From assembly GCA_030272585.1 (NCBI GenBank), contig BSYQ01000001.1:7889001-7953000 (forward strand): a DNA stretch of 64,000 nt, read 5' to 3'. Within the stretch, counting starts at the first letter, position 1. Each line of letters starts with the position of its first letter. This document shows, in pieces, positions 1-9,099 of this stretch. The stretch is from Bryopsis sp. KO-2023 (Eukaryota; Chlorophyta; Ulvophyceae; Bryopsidales; Bryopsidaceae). Both the position numbers and the translations under genes were made by a program. The notes beneath the pieces were generated by a model. The model saw nothing but the letters and a program-made list of their open reading frames with translations, ran no database searches and had not been told where the DNA came from.

Positions 1-740
1 GTCGCGCAGCGCCCTTTCCCAAGGCGCTCGTTCGTTGTTTTTTTTTTTTTCTAACTCCGAGCGAACCAGATCTGCGCCCAGCGACCTCACCCATCACTTT
101 TTTTTTTTTTTCGAACTCCAAGCTAACCAGATCTGGGCGAGAACCAGGTCGCCCTCGTTTTTTCCCAAGTCGCGTCGCTCGCAGCGCAAATACTGATTTC
201 GACAGTAGAAATTCCAAAGATAAGTCGAGGGGTTAAAAGTCTTTTATTTTTTTTTTCCGAGCAAACCAGACCTGGGCGAGGGCGCCGCGCGCAGCACCCT
301 CGCCCCTCACACCTGTCCATTTGACAGGTCGCTGCGCGCTGCGCAGCTCCCTCGCCCCTCACACTTTCTAAGTCGTCGCTGCCCAGCGCGCAGCACCCAC
401 GGCCATCACACTTCCTAACTCCACAGGTCGCTGCGCGCTGCGCAGCTCCCTCGTTCATCCCACCTGTCAATTTGACAGGTCGCTGCGCAGCTCCCTCGCC
501 CATCACCCCTGTCACTTTGACAGGTCGCTGCGCAGCGCGCAGCTCCCTGGCCCCTCACTCTTTCAAAGCGGTCGCTGCGCTGCGCGCAGCTCCCTCACCA
601 TCACTTTCTTTAAATTCATAGGTCGCTGCGCTGCCCCCAGCGACCTCGCCCATCACCTTTAAAAAAGAGCGAGCTGCGCAGCGCGCAGCTCCCTCGCCCT
701 TTCGTTTTCGACTTTACTTTACTTTCCCTTTTCTTTTCGC
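1..740. repeat. GC-rich palindromic minisatellite array
   Basis: This block holds about a dozen loosely tandem units of roughly 45-65 bp. Each is built around a self-complementary GC core (GCTGCGCAGCGCGCAGC and variants) followed by ctccctcgcccatcac and a short variable spacer. Several spacers are palindromes of the form CCTGTC..TTTGACAGG (near 305-328, 461-480 and 507-525). The first 100 bases (cgcagcgccctttcccaaggcg, then a T-run, then a ctaactcNNagcgaacc motif) recur almost unchanged at 10137-10230, so the window opens inside one copy of a longer composite repeat. The 130-residue minus-strand ORF across this block is low-complexity Gly/Arg/Cys sequence read from the repeats and is not taken as a gene. 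Confidence 0.85.
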
Positions 741-759
741 TTCGCGCAGCGCCCTGGAA

Positions 760-1023
760 AACTCGCAAAGTCGTGGGAGTCGGACCTGCGCTCCGCGCAT
801 GTCCGCCATGCGAGCGGCGTCGACCGACATGGCGCTTCGAAAATCAGACATGCGGCCTCGGAGCGTGACCGGCTACGAGGACATTTCGATCGGGGGCCAG
901 AGCCTCGACAAACTCCTCGCGATCGGGATTCAATAGAGAAAAATCTTCGTTACACTACGATTTTCCAATTAACCGGTCTGTCTCATGGCTTTGACAGAGA
1001 GAGGAAAATCGAACGCCAACAAA
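760..1023 (+). repeat. dispersed repeat copy R1 (45-codon ORF plus 3' hairpin)
   Basis: First of four copies of a ~265-bp repeat; the others are near 9490, 10838 and 11829. It starts at ctggaaaactcgcaaagtcg. It contains an ORF at 799-936 of 45 codons, starting MSAMRAASTDMALRKSDMR and ending LDKLLAIGIQ then TAG. It ends in an AT-rich hairpin at 958-1011: outer arms CGATTTTCC / GGAAAATCG, inner arms TCTGTC (977-982) / GACAGA (993-998), and a 10-nt loop. The ORF is conserved in frame in R2 and R4 with few changes. Whether it is translated is unknown. It could be the tail of a larger transposon protein. Confidence 0.8.
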
Positions 1024-1231
1024 GATGTTGAGGAACATGTCAGAACGAACGCTATAAACCTGAATCGCGTGAGCACGTGAAAATAACATGGGAAGGACCA
1101 AACTTACAACGGATTACAGCGAAATAACCAGCTTTCGCAACATCTATGCATAATCTGAACTCCACTGAACTCACATCACAATTATTATAATATTTTGTTC
1201 CTATCCATATATCCGAACCAAACGTTATTCT

Positions 1232-1668
1232 TTTCTTGTGTTGTTTTGTATTTTTTCTTTTTCCTTTTTCTTTTTTTTGCAATTCCTAAATCCAAACCGA
1301 ACGTTATTCTTTCCTTATTTTTATTTTCAAGTTTTTAAAGTTTTTCTCTGATTCCTACTCCCAAACCGAACATTATTATGTCCTTTGTTTTCTCTAATCC
1401 CAATATCTAAACCCTAAAATGATTTTCTTTCATTCTTTCCTTATGTTGTTTTCTATTTTTTCTTTTTCCTTTTTTTTTTTTCAATTCCTATATCCAAACC
1501 GAACGTTATTCTTTCCTTATTTTTATTTTTATTTTTTTATAAAGTTTTTCTCCGATTCCAAATCCCAAACCGAACATTATTATGTCCTTTGTTTTCTCTA
1601 ATCCCAATGTCTAAACCCTAAAATGATTTTCTTTCATTCTTTCCTTATGTTGTTTTCTATTTTATCCT
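1232..1668. repeat. 202-bp direct tandem repeat, T-rich, ~2 copies
   Basis: A T-rich unit repeats with a period of 202 bp. For example, aattccta occurs at 1281 and 1483, and aaaatgattttctttcattc at 1417 and 1619. A partial third copy precedes it around 1205-1280. The unit contains 'ccaaaccgaac' motifs and a single aaaccctaaa, which resembles the plant telomere repeat but is not tandem. No coding signal is seen. It lies between repeat copy R1 and the 3' side of the Helitron ORF. Confidence 0.85.
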
Positions 1669-1976
1669 CATGATTTTCTTTATGATGCCTAGATCCGTTG
1701 TTAAACTTTTTTTTTTTTTTTTTTTTACCTTATAACAGTCCATATTTGTTTCCCTCCTAAAGATACCTTCTAAGATCCGCATACAAACTTTAACTCTCTT
1801 TTTTACCGTCTAAAAATCCTCAATTCTCTCTGTCTCTCTTGGATCAATTTTTCCGTCTTTTTTTTCAACAATGAAAGCAAAACTTCCACTCGAGCGAAGC
1901 TTAATCTCAATAGAATCGAGAGAGTGCACATCACCATAGCAATCAGCAAAGGCTATAGAGAGGAGCCGTACCCAAC

Positions 1977-2065
1977 GGATGCGGGGGAACATCCAATAAT
2001 CCAAACGGTCGGGGCAAACCGTGACTCGTGTGGGGGGCGACACACGTAATGCGCGGGGGAACGCA
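1977..2065. other. array of four short hairpins with G-rich 8-nt loops
   Basis: Four consecutive perfect stem-loops lie head to tail. HP1 is 1977-1994 (stem GGATG/CATCC, loop CGGGGGAA). HP2 is 2005-2022 (ACGGT/ACCGT, loop CGGGGCAA). HP3 is 2027-2046 (CGTGTG/CACACG, loop GGGGGCGA). HP4 is 2050-2065 (TGCG/CGCA, loop CGGGGGAA). The stems are unrelated in sequence, but the loops have one length and nearly one sequence. That pattern is expected if structure and loop are under constraint. The array lies about 440-530 bp past the stop codon of the minus-strand Helitron gene, towards that element's 3' end. Its role is unknown; a replication or strand-transfer signal, or a structured 3' transcript region, are possibilities. 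Confidence 0.7.
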
Positions 2066-2505
2066 ACAAAAAACGGGTTGCTGATTGCTTATAGCTCAGA
2101 GAACTCCCAAGAAACTTAAAGAGAATAGCATCATCCGAGAGGGTAAAACCGACATGAAAGCAAAGAAACTATGCGGAGGTATCGAAATCTACAAAAAGAA
2201 AACCCATCGGATCGAGGATACTGCAAATAACGAAGAAAAAAGGAAGAAAACAAAACGTGTGATACATAGAATCGGCACAAAAAAACGGCACAAGGGAGAA
2301 TCTTCGTTAGGTGAACGTCTATTGGATCAATCCTACGTAGAAAACTCAGAAACAACATCGAAGACACACAAATTTAAAACAAGACGTCATAAAACATGCT
2401 CACAATCAAAGAGGAACATATAAAAGAAAAACACGATCAAAAACAGAAAAAAGAATACTCGAACCAAAGGACAACAATATGGTCCTCACAAATGAATGAA
2501 AAAAA
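2066..2505. other. A-rich flank of the Helitron gene, no gene seen
   Basis: This sequence lies between the hairpin array and the Helitron stop codon. It is A-rich on the plus strand (T-rich in the Helitron sense) with short Lys-rich open frames that have no recognisable protein features. It is best read as the 3' untranslated or terminal region of the element. I could not place the 3' terminus of the Helitron (a CTRR end) with confidence. Confidence 0.4.
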
Positions 2506-5500
2506 CTACTGAATATATCGAAGCACTCCCTCAATACCCTCAGCGTCATACAAGGTCCTCGTCTGCTCCGCAAGACCCTCCAACCTCGCAAACTCCGCCA
2601 ACCGCGGACCAAGCTTCTTCAGCTTGGCAAGGGATCGGATCCGACCGCGAGTGATGGGCGGATCGAAGGCCAGACCCTCATAGGTGAAGGATCGGCTAAC
2701 GGCAACGAAAGTGATGCCCGTCGCAAACTCCTTGGTCCCGAGGTCCACCAACACCCTGTCAAGTCCCTTTCCTTGGGACTTGTGGATGGAGATGGCCCAA
2801 GCCGGGATCAGAGGAAGCATCTTCCTCTGACCGGTCCCACCCGTCCCTGATCCTTGAACATCCCGAGTGATGGGGGTGATAGGAACCACCCCCTCGACCC
2901 CCTCCAGGAAGCTCGGTCCTCGGTAGTCGTCGAACTGAACCAAGACGGCATCCGGCAACTCGGGAGGGGTCGTCGACGTGTAGACGATGTCGTGAACCGT
3001 ACCCATGGCGCCATTGATGAGGCCTGCCTCGGTCCACGGGTTGGTTCGCAACATCACCCTCGCTCCCTTGCACAAGCGTAAGGTGGATGGGAGACTCGTC
3101 GACTCCTCCACGTCGATGCCCCTAGGCACTCGCAAATCCTCCGCCCTGATCACCGCTGTGGGCTGATCCAACGCGACAAGCCGATCGTTGTTGTGGCTCT
3201 CGGCTTGGGCGTTCAGCGCACACAGATACAAGGCATCTGAGAAGGAGTCTCTGTCCTCCTCGGAAAGAGTGCAAAGATTGCGAGCCATCAAGGCGTCGAT
3301 GTCCGAATCCGTGGGGCATCCTTGTCGAAGCCTCATCAGAATGTCTCGGAAGGCCACCTGATCCTCCCCTGCCTGTCGCATGACGGCGGTGAGACGAACC
3401 ACCACTCTGAACTGGCGGTAGGCGGCAAAGCCGCGCAAGCGATCCGCCTTGGGCCTCTGCCCACGATCAAACAACTCGGCATCCATGACGGGAGGGAGCT
3501 GTCCAAAATCCCCCTCAATGATGATCGACAATCCCCCGAACAACTGATCGGCGCGCTCCGGGAATGCCTGCCTACACCGGGAGTCGATCGCCGCAAACAA
3601 CGACGCTCCGATCATTGATTTCTCATCGATGATGAGATATCGAACGCCTCTCAACCTGTCCTGCAGAAGGCTCAAGGTGTTGCCCTTGAGGTCCTTGCAC
3701 CTCGAGCCTACGGGCAACATCAACAGAGAATGAAGGGTGCAACCGCCGACGTTGAAGGCGGCACAACCTGTCGGAGCGGCAACCACGACCGAACCCTCCC
3801 CATGCTCTCTCTCAATCGCGGCAACGACGGCATGAATCAGGGCACTCTTGCCCGTGCCGGCGGTCCCCTCGACGATCATGCGCAAGGGAGGAGGGTCGTC
3901 GGAACGAGCATGCTCCATAATGATGTCGTATGCGAGCTGCTGGCTCTCCACGAGCTGATCACGATCGAGGTGGTCACGATCCCTGGGCAAAGGGCCGTCC
4001 CGTCTCGAGTCCTGGACGAACCCACGCATGGCCGGGACGTCGTACTGGGCCGAGCTCGCGTGCCAGTCGTGATCGGAAGTCTCCATCGCGGGTCGGACGA
4101 ACTGCGGATGGGCGGCCAAAGCTCGCATCCAATCATCCCGCTCATCCTCGGGGAACTGTCGGTAGTCGTCGTCGCTCCCCTCAGAGCCATCCTCCTCATC
4201 CTCATCATCCCCCACCTCGGGAGCGATGGAAACCTCTCTGAACAAATCGATCGCTCGGTGCATGGGCTCCTGCTCGAGGAACGCATCGAACGCCTCAACC
4301 CAAGTCAAGTGGCCTCCACCAAGCAAATCCCGATCCACGTCTCTCCACACCTTGTAGCGGATCAAGTATTGCTGACAAAAGTCGGGAAAGTGCTCGTCGT
4401 CCCGCGTCACCGGTCGGCATGCTGGAAAGATCCTCATGATCTTCGCCTTCCTTTTGCGCCTCGGAGGGGCGTTCCTCGGAAGGTCGTACCATCGAAAAAA
4501 GTCCTCTAAGCACTCGTCGATGCCGTCTGGACGGTTCCTATACTCGTCCATCCACGAACGTCGGAGCAAACCGCCCTCCTCGGCGGTGATCTCTCTCGAG
4601 TCGTCAATCCCCACGGAACCAAAAGTCCTGGAGGCCATCGTCAGCTTGGCCGAAGCAAGCTTGTGGAAGGCCTCCATCGTGCATACGTCGTGCTCCTTGA
4701 TGGTCCGGTTCAGCATCTTAATGACGGCCGAAATGCAGTCGGCTTCCTCCGCGGTGCGGCACGCGTCGTCGAGCACTTCGGCGAACATCGCTGTCAAGCC
4801 ACCGCTCTCGACCTCGGCCTTGCACGTGTAACCGCACAGGTATCTTAAGAGGGCCGTCAACGACAAAATTGGTTGGATGTCGACGTTTGCCCTGAAGCCC
4901 TGTAACATCGGCCGCGCCTGGTACTGGTTGAATCTTTGCTGCTTGCCGGCCCTCCTTGCGAGCTCGAGTTTGTACTTTTGCTTCGGGTCCTCCACGATCT
5001 CCGCTTGTGCGCGCACGTCTCTCGGGAACTTGAACCGACACCTGCTCAAGTCCCTGTCCCTCTTGGACTTGAAGCAGCTGTTGGTGCAGGTATGGGGTCC
5101 CTGGACCCTCAACAGCTCCTCCAAGTCCCTCGCGCGGTCCTCATCGCTGGTGCCGATCGACGCGTACGTCCTCGTCGATGGGTGGGGCGTGGACGGATCA
5201 CTCCTGAAATCCTCGTCCATCTCCACCGTGATGCCCACCGTATCGGTGAAGTACTGCAGCACCTCGGCCCTCACGTCGGCGTCCATCTCCTCTTTCCCGC
5301 TCTGCATAAGGTTCGGTGCGTCCGGCAACCACAAGAACCCATGCATGTGGGGAGCCCCTCGCCACTGGTACTCGATCTTGGCCCAATATTCGTCGGCGCC
5401 GAAGTAAGGCACCATCACCATCTTCAGGAACGACTCGGCTCGCTCCAAGAAGTAGGCATCGATCAGATCGGCATTCTCCACCATAGCTCGCCTCTTTTTC

Positions 5501-7884
5501 GCCTTTCTCTGGGACTCCGTGGTACAATCCGAGTAGTCCAGTTGAATGAGAGTCTCGATCTGCGGCCAAAACATCTCCGCTGAGCTCAACGTGAAGAAGA
5601 GTGAGGGCATGTAGCCCTTGCTACCCTCCACAGGGTGGGTGAGTTGTCGAAACATCTCCTCCAACTCCGATCGTCTCGCGGACCAGTATTGCTTGGTTCC
5701 TCGGATGCCTGCACTGAAGGCCATGATTTTTTGGATCAAGCTCGCATCCCCCTCGGCCACGAGGTCCCTCAGTTCCTTCACCGTCATCTTGTTGACATCT
5801 CTGTTGTCCTTCAGAAACGTTCGTGCCGAGCCAAACGCACTCTTGCGGTCGGCGAGATTGACGATGAGGAACTTGAAGCGAGGATGTCGCGCGAAGCGAC
5901 GGTCCGGCCACCGCATCAAGTGAGCGGCGTAGTCTCGGAGCCCGCGAACGTCGGGAAAACTGCCCGTCGTGTAGTCCGCGCTTCCGCGAGGGAACAGAGT
6001 CGGAAAGGCCATCGAGAACAGCCCACGGGCCATGAAGTCCTTGACCGGTTCTGTTTTTCGCACCGGGAAGGGAGCAACGTTGCTACCCTCGACGCGGTCT
6101 ATCGTGTCCCTCACGGAGGCTCGGATCTTGTCCGCCTCTCGGGGCCCTCTCATCGTTGTGGGTGCATGGGAGTGCATCGACACGTCAGCCCCATCGTCAT
6201 CATCGGACTCATCGACTCGGAACCCACCCTCCGCGTCCGCCTCGGCGGTCTGTCGCTCGGTGAACTCTTGCAACCCCTTGGGGCTGCCGTTCTCCGGGAG
6301 ACGAGCGATCACCTCCTCGTCGATCTCGATGCTGGAATACCAAGGGTTGTTCTTCTGCAACCATCGCAAGGCACGAAGAACCACCCCTCGTCGCACGATG
6401 TGATCTTGGTGGCTCCTGTCCACGCCGTGCTGTCGCACCACAACCCAAGGCAAGTCTCTCGGGTCCACGGGCAAGCGTTGGAAGGCCTCGATCGTCTCGC
6501 CGTGCTCCGCCATGAACCCGATGAAATGGCCGCTCAACCGATGCATCCCACTCCTCTGGATCCTTGCGATGTACATGCAAGGGTGAATGCGAGCGATCAA
6601 CATCTCCTCTATCTGGGTGAGGCCGCGCAACTCGGGAGGAACGGGGTCCGGCCACAAGCCGTTCTCCTCGCAATACGCTCGACGATGGAGTGCGCTCCTC
6701 CTGCACCTCACGCACGTGGCCTGAGCGAAGTCGGGACCGGGACCCGTTTCCCCGCAGTTTTGGCAAATGTTGCGGTGCCACGTGACCGCCTCATCCTGAT
6801 GTCGCTCCCAATCAGCGATGAGGTCGTCCACATTGGTGCGTTGAAGAGTTTGCCTGTGGATCTTTTTGCTGGTCGCCCATTCCTCTTGTTGCTTTTTTCT
6901 CTTTCGCTCGTTTTCTTTCCTCGTGTTCTCGTCGGTCGCATGTGCTTCGTGCAACATTTTTTTCTTTTCTTCGGACAATTTCGCTTCCCTCTCGCGCTTT
7001 AGCAAAGCACGTTTCTCCAACCTTTTTTCCTTCTCTGTTTCGGGCTTGCTCGCAATGTTTTCTTTCTCAGCATCCCTCATTTCTTTTGCTTTCTTCGGAT
7101 CGCTTCGTTGCTTCCTCTTTCTTTCCCTCGCAAGGCGCCTTTTTCTTTCTTCTTTCGTTTCGATTTTGGTTGTGGTTTTGTTTTCGAGTTGGGGAGTTCT
7201 GTTTCCCACCATCGGCAAGTTAATATTCGCAAGTAATGAGGCGGGGGTGATCGCTTGGAGCTCGTTTCGCTCGTACACCCTGTCGTAGTGGTTACCTTTC
7301 GTGTTACATAATCTAACAAACACGTTATCCATGGCGCTGGTGGTAATCAAGGAAGTGGGGAACAAAGGATTGAATTTGAATACAGGGTAGTCACGTTGGT
7401 ATAATTGTATTTCAAAAGGGGTTTGGAGGAGGGTCGCGGCCGCAAAAATAGTCCACGTGCTCGCCCACGTATCGTTGGACCGCATGTTATTTATCTTTAT
7501 TTTTATTTCATCGACGGTGCACCCCTCAAAAGCGGCAAAAGCCACGGGGTGCGTCGCCGCCAGATCGCATACCAAGGTTCGTAGGGTCCCCGCACTCGTT
7601 TCGTCCCCGCTTATTTCTTTGGATATGGCGTTAAAAAAACACGCCCCGTTCGCTGAACTGTGATCGACAAAAAATTGTGCCCCTAGGGCCACGTTCATTT
7701 GCTCGTACAACGAAAAATTTTGTATCCCGTACGGGGAACTCGTCACCGGAGTGATCACGAAAGGATCACAAGAGATCACTCGCCTGTTTGGGATACCCAA
7801 CCCCACGCACACTTGATTCCTCCACATCCATCGAGCTTGCACGTCGGACCTTGTGAAGCTCCCCGTCTCCCCCACTGACGTCAT
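2506..7884 (-). CDS. Helitron transposase with OTU, HUH Rep and Pif1-like helicase domains
   Basis: An uninterrupted 1792-residue protein encoding the rolling-circle transposase of a Helitron. Residues ~75-205 form an OTU-type cysteine protease-like domain (SSANGACFFNAIS with Cys82, and GNHYDRV with His199). Residues ~240-345 are a highly charged Lys/Glu segment. Residues ~374-405 form a Cys-rich zinc-binding region (CQNCG..CVRCRR). The Helitron Rep core follows, with the HUH motif GAPHMHGFLW (His846, His848) and the YLCGY double tyrosine (Tyr1015, Tyr1019). The C-terminal SF1 helicase has Walker A GTAGTGKS (1340-1347), Walker B LIIDEKSM (~1418), GDFGQLPPV (~1458), SIHKSQG and VAVSRS. All expected catalytic residues are present and there is no frameshift or stop, so the copy is probably young. 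The start is the first ATG of the frame; the stop is TAG. Nucleolytic nicking and helicase roles come from the family; the OTU role in transposition is not established. Confidence 0.93.
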   Translation of the reverse strand: MTSVGETGSFTRSDVQARWMWRNQVCVGLGIPNRRVISCDPFVITPVTSSPYGIQNFSLYEQMNVALGAQFFVDHSSANGACFFNAISKEISGDETSAGTLRTLVCDLAATHPVAFAAFEGCTVDEIKIKINNMRSNDTWASTWTIFAAATLLQTPFEIQLYQRDYPVFKFNPLFPTSLITTSAMDNVFVRLCNTKGNHYDRVYERNELQAITPASLLANINLPMVGNRTPQLENKTTTKIETKEERKRRLARERKRKQRSDPKKAKEMRDAEKENIASKPETEKEKRLEKRALLKREREAKLSEEKKKMLHEAHATDENTRKENERKRKKQQEEWATSKKIHRQTLQRTNVDDLIADWERHQDEAVTWHRNICQNCGETGPGPDFAQATCVRCRRSALHRRAYCEENGLWPDPVPPELRGLTQIEEMLIARIHPCMYIARIQRSGMHRLSGHFIGFMAEHGETIEAFQRLPVDPRDLPWVVVRQHGVDRSHQDHIVRRGVVLRALRWLQKNNPWYSSIEIDEEVIARLPENGSPKGLQEFTERQTAEADAEGGFRVDESDDDDGADVSMHSHAPTTMRGPREADKIRASVRDTIDRVEGSNVAPFPVRKTEPVKDFMARGLFSMAFPTLFPRGSADYTTGSFPDVRGLRDYAAHLMRWPDRRFARHPRFKFLIVNLADRKSAFGSARTFLKDNRDVNKMTVKELRDLVAEGDASLIQKIMAFSAGIRGTKQYWSARRSELEEMFRQLTHPVEGSKGYMPSLFFTLSSAEMFWPQIETLIQLDYSDCTTESQRKAKKRRAMVENADLIDAYFLERAESFLKMVMVPYFGADEYWAKIEYQWRGAPHMHGFLWLPDAPNLMQSGKEEMDADVRAEVLQYFTDTVGITVEMDEDFRSDPSTPHPSTRTYASIGTSDEDRARDLEELLRVQGPHTCTNSCFKSKRDRDLSRCRFKFPRDVRAQAEIVEDPKQKYKLELARRAGKQQRFNQYQARPMLQGFRANVDIQPILSLTALLRYLCGYTCKAEVESGGLTAMFAEVLDDACRTAEEADCISAVIKMLNRTIKEHDVCTMEAFHKLASAKLTMASRTFGSVGIDDSREITAEEGGLLRRSWMDEYRNRPDGIDECLEDFFRWYDLPRNAPPRRKRKAKIMRIFPACRPVTRDDEHFPDFCQQYLIRYKVWRDVDRDLLGGGHLTWVEAFDAFLEQEPMHRAIDLFREVSIAPEVGDDEDEEDGSEGSDDDYRQFPEDERDDWMRALAAHPQFVRPAMETSDHDWHASSAQYDVPAMRGFVQDSRRDGPLPRDRDHLDRDQLVESQQLAYDIIMEHARSDDPPPLRMIVEGTAGTGKSALIHAVVAAIEREHGEGSVVVAAPTGCAAFNVGGCTLHSLLMLPVGSRCKDLKGNTLSLLQDRLRGVRYLIIDEKSMIGASLFAAIDSRCRQAFPERADQLFGGLSIIIEGDFGQLPPVMDAELFDRGQRPKADRLRGFAAYRQFRVVVRLTAVMRQAGEDQVAFRDILMRLRQGCPTDSDIDALMARNLCTLSEEDRDSFSDALYLCALNAQAESHNNDRLVALDQPTAVIRAEDLRVPRGIDVEESTSLPSTLRLCKGARVMLRTNPWTEAGLINGAMGTVHDIVYTSTTPPELPDAVLVQFDDYRGPSFLEGVEGVVPITPITRDVQGSGTGGTGQRKMLPLIPAWAISIHKSQGKGLDRVLVDLGTKEFATGITFVAVSRSFTYEGLAFDPPITRGRIRSLAKLKKLGPRLAEFARLEGLAEQTRTLYDAEGIEGVLRYIQ

Positions 7885-8880
7885 CTATACAAATATTCGA
7901 AAAAACAAACGAATTCATTGAAATTCCGTGAATAGAGAGAAGATTCAAGGGGTTTCTTGGGCTGATTTTTCATGCGAAACACCCACGACAGTCGATGCCT
8001 CAAAAAATCATTTATTTGCACTCCATTAGGCTTAGACAGTAGCTTTCTTTTGTTTTATACAATATTTGGGTGGCCGAATCCCTCCCGACGTCCAGAAGTC
8101 GTCAAAGGACGATCGACCTAAAGTTTTTCCTTTAAAACGCGGCGAAATAGTATGTAGTGGCTTCCCCTCGACTCCACGTTTCCAACGCGCTTTGTTTCGT
8201 CGGAAACGACGCGATATAAGAGAAGTTATGAGGAAAAACATAAAGAATCTCAACAGGAGGGAGATCTTTTCGGCGACGAAGTTGCTTTCTCCCAAAAAAG
8301 AACGCGAACAAGGTGAAACCAAGCCAAAAAAAGGAAACAAAGAAGAATAGGGAGACGGTTCCCTAAAACCTTTTCTGTCGACCCCTGCATGTTTTAATTT
8401 CTAGGTAATAATCCTTCAGGAGGTGTGGGAGTCGAACCCACTTCACCCTCCTTCTTCTCTCACCTTGTTCGCGTTCTCGACACGCCTGCGTCGTCGCCTA
8501 CACCGTCGCTCGTCGCCTTTTTTTCCTTCCTCGACTTTCCTTGCTCGATCTTCGTGGATCGTCGATGGTTACGCGACAATCGGAAGTCGTCAAGTCTGTG
8601 ACAGGGAAGGGATGAGAGTCACATCACTCTTCCAGCTACGTCATCCCTGAGGACTTCGATTTCGCTTCACGGTTTTGGTGGGGTGGAATGGTCGGGGGGA
8701 TCCGCGAGAACACTTTCTCAAGATATCGACAGCGACTCGCTGCGTGTTGACGATACGGCCGACGGCGCCAGAGACGACCGGAAACACGAGAAACCAGAGC
8801 TTACTCGTGTGAGGAGGGTTATCGCCAGGAGACGAAAGAAATGTAGGTGAGTGAACGTGAAATAATGCTCACAGCGGGTT
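7885..8880. other. upstream (5') flank of the Helitron gene with structured elements
   Basis: No supported gene. Short open frames on both strands at 8032-8350 overlap each other and lack protein features. Notable structures are a perfect 8-bp stem AGGGATGA/TCATCCCT at 8608-8615/8641-8648, and a T-arm-like palindrome at 8425-8441 (see separate entry). This region should contain the promoter and 5' terminus of the Helitron, but I could not identify its TC end. Confidence 0.4.
8425..8441 (-). other. orphan tRNA T-arm-like palindrome (Pol III B-box-like)
   Basis: On the minus strand this reads GTGGG TTCGACT CCCAC: a 5-bp stem with a 7-base loop matching the tRNA T-arm and B-box consensus (GGTTCGANNCC-like). 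No matching 5' acceptor half, D-arm or anticodon arm was found at the expected distance, so this is not a whole tRNA. A second such arm with the same loop lies in opposite orientation at 8886-8902. Confidence 0.5.
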
Positions 8881-8885
8881 CCAGG

Positions 8886-8902
8886 TTGGGTTCGACTCCC
8901 AA
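8886..8902 (+). other. orphan tRNA T-arm-like palindrome (Pol III B-box-like)
   Basis: Reads TTGGG TTCGACT CCCAA on the plus strand, a perfect 5-bp stem with a canonical T-loop. As with the copy at 8425-8441 (minus), no complementary acceptor half is found upstream. It may be a remnant of a tRNA or of a tRNA-derived SINE, or chance. Confidence 0.45.
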
Positions 8903-9099
8903 GTGAGACCACAAACGTAAAGAGGGAGGGAACTCTTGCAGTAAACGAAAAGGGAAGAAAGAAGGGAAGAGTGGTTGTTGTGGTTCCTGGGAAGTGAAAA
9001 GGGGGAAGGGAAGAGTTTTTTTTTTCGATTGAATGGAATGGAAGGGTATTTTTTTTTGGTAAGCAAAGGGAAAGAGAAGGCCCAGTTGTTTTTTCGGTC

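Noticed and set aside
280..720. CRISPR-like alternation of repeats and spacers
   Set aside because: The repeats are degenerate, vary in length, and the spacers are short, partly palindromic and related to each other. No cas genes are present and the context is a eukaryotic nuclear genome. A minisatellite explains it.
1600..1625. Telomere-like aaaccctaaa motif
   Set aside because: It occurs once per 202-bp unit and is not tandemly repeated, so it is not evidence for a telomere or interstitial telomeric array.
5635..7002. 455-codon plus-strand frame antisense to the Helitron gene (also 3730-4509 and others)
   Set aside because: These frames mirror the codon bias of the minus-strand Helitron gene, contain no domain, and are classic antisense shadows.
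8425..8441. A complete tRNA gene at the T-arm-like sequence
   Set aside because: No matching acceptor 5' half, D-arm or anticodon arm exists at the correct spacing on either strand; only the T-arm is present.
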